DNA from: Alphaproteobacteria bacterium
Lineage (GTDB): Bacteria > Pseudomonadota > Alphaproteobacteria > UBA8366 > GCA-2717185
NCBI GenBank assembly: GCA_016764135.1
Contig: JAESSL010000434.1
Span: 1 to 6,953 of the forward strand
Direction: 5' to 3'
DNA length: 6,953 bases
Both the position numbers and the translations under genes were made by a program. A model generated the notes under the pieces. The model was not told where the DNA came from. It searched no databases and saw nothing but the letters and a program-made list of their open reading frames with translations. Shown piece by piece: positions 6,332 through 6,953 of the stretch; within the stretch, counting starts at the first letter, position 1; the number at the start of each line of letters is the position of its first letter.

Positions 6332-6953
6332 ATGGCGGGGCAAGATGAGGTCTTGGGAAATTCACCAGATGGTCCCGCTATGGAGACATATGAAGAGGTT
6401 AATAAGTCCCGCATAACCGGGGCGGCGTACTGGGTTACGATGGTTCTCGGCGCCTTGGGCATAATGATCGCCATCAATCAGACCTTTAGCCTAAACGCGT
6501 TTGGCTATGTCATGATTGACAATTCGTATTATTATTTGCTGATCGCAATATTCCTGTCTCTCGCATTCCTCATATTTCCAGGGCGCAAGGCTGACGCGTC
6601 CCGAATTCCTTTATATGATTGGGTGCTTTTCCTGATCTCTGTCGCAACGTCGTTATATTTGTCCTATTACGGCGGTGACATGGTCCTCAAAGGTTGGGAT
6701 CTTGTGGCTCCGCCAATGCCAACTGCGGTGTCGGCTGTCATGTGCGCCCTGGCGTTGGAGGGCGTTCGTCGCGCCGGAGGGATGGTGCTTTTCGGCGTTT
6801 GCCTCGTGTTTTTCATTTTTCCTTTATGGACCGATGTCGCGCCAGGTTTCCTGTGGGGCGCGGGAAAAGGTCCACTCGAGTTGTTCCGCGCCTATGCAAT
6901 GGGCTTTGAGAGCATCGTTGGTATGCCAATGCGGGTTGCGGGTAACATCCTTA
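6332..6953 (+). CDS. TRAP transporter fused permease (4TM/12TM), N-terminal part; runs off the right edge
   Basis: The frame is open from ATG 6332 to the window end (207 codons plus one base). The product starts with about 25 polar residues and then shows hydrophobic segments at roughly 32-50, 66-82, 95-112, 130-143 and 150-166. YYYLLIAIFLSLAFLIFPGR, RIPLYDWVLFLISVATSLYL and SYYGGDMVLKGWD, followed by the AYAMGFESIVGMPMRVAGNIL stretch, fit the start of fused TRAP permeases, in which the small DctQ-like and large DctM-like subunits are one chain (usually over 600 residues). Such permeases use an ion gradient to import organic acids or similar solutes delivered by a periplasmic TAXI/TRAP binding protein, which would be expected nearby beyond the edge. 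The substrate cannot be told from this part. It has its own ribosome binding site and a candidate promoter, and is probably functionally unrelated to the EPS genes. Confidence 0.88.
   Translation, partial: MAGQDEVLGNSPDGPAMETYEEVNKSRITGAAYWVTMVLGALGIMIAINQTFSLNAFGYVMIDNSYYYLLIAIFLSLAFLIFPGRKADASRIPLYDWVLFLISVATSLYLSYYGGDMVLKGWDLVAPPMPTAVSAVMCALALEGVRRAGGMVLFGVCLVFFIFPLWTDVAPGFLWGAGKGPLELFRAYAMGFESIVGMPMRVAGNIL

Overview
The window carries most of the front half of an exopolysaccharide (EPS) locus of the exosortase A (XrtA/PEP-CTERM) type on the minus strand, plus the start of a divergent TRAP-transporter permease gene on the plus strand. Both gene types are typical of Gram-negative proteobacteria. 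The outer-membrane lipoprotein and beta-barrel products confirm a two-membrane cell. Base composition looks close to 50% G+C by eye. An alphaproteobacterium is my best guess, but the sequence does not settle it.

Layout, reading the minus strand from right to left: (1) 5885-5274, outer-membrane polysaccharide export lipoprotein of the Wza/XrtA type; (2) 5239-5063, a possible 58-residue small ORF whose stop overlaps the next start (ATGA) and which contains a perfect 11-bp inverted repeat; (3) 5066-3406, Wzc-like chain-length determinant, split into two frames by an apparent one-base loss at an A run near 4074-4077; (4) 3404-2403, the separate cytoplasmic tyrosine autokinase (BY-kinase) with a C-terminal tyrosine cluster; (5) 2371-890, an XrtA-associated outer-membrane beta-barrel protein; (6) 880-1, an ExeA-like AAA+ ATPase open at the left edge. 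Gaps between genes 3-6 are 1, 31 and 9 bases, so they almost certainly form one transcript. This gene order is the known core of XrtA-type EPS loci. The exosortase, polysaccharide deacetylase and glycosyltransferases would be expected beyond the left edge.

Functionally, the chain-length determinant and autokinase together would form the inner-membrane copolymerase that controls polymer length through phosphorylation cycles. The lipoprotein would give the periplasm/outer-membrane exit channel. The barrel protein and ATPase are conserved XrtA partners of unclear detailed role. If the frameshift is real, the copolymerase is broken at its periplasmic coiled coil and the strain may not export this polymer normally. 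If it is a sequencing error, the operon is intact.

The 5886-6331 stretch is the divergent control region. It holds weak promoter candidates in both directions, an interrupted palindrome over the EPS-side -10 candidate, and a 21-bp-period direct repeat. From 6332 to the right edge runs the N-terminal part of a fused TRAP permease with a good ribosome binding site. I saw no RNA genes, insertion sequences or CRISPR arrays. The locus belongs to a known system; the small ORF with its hairpin and the split copolymerase gene are the less ordinary parts.
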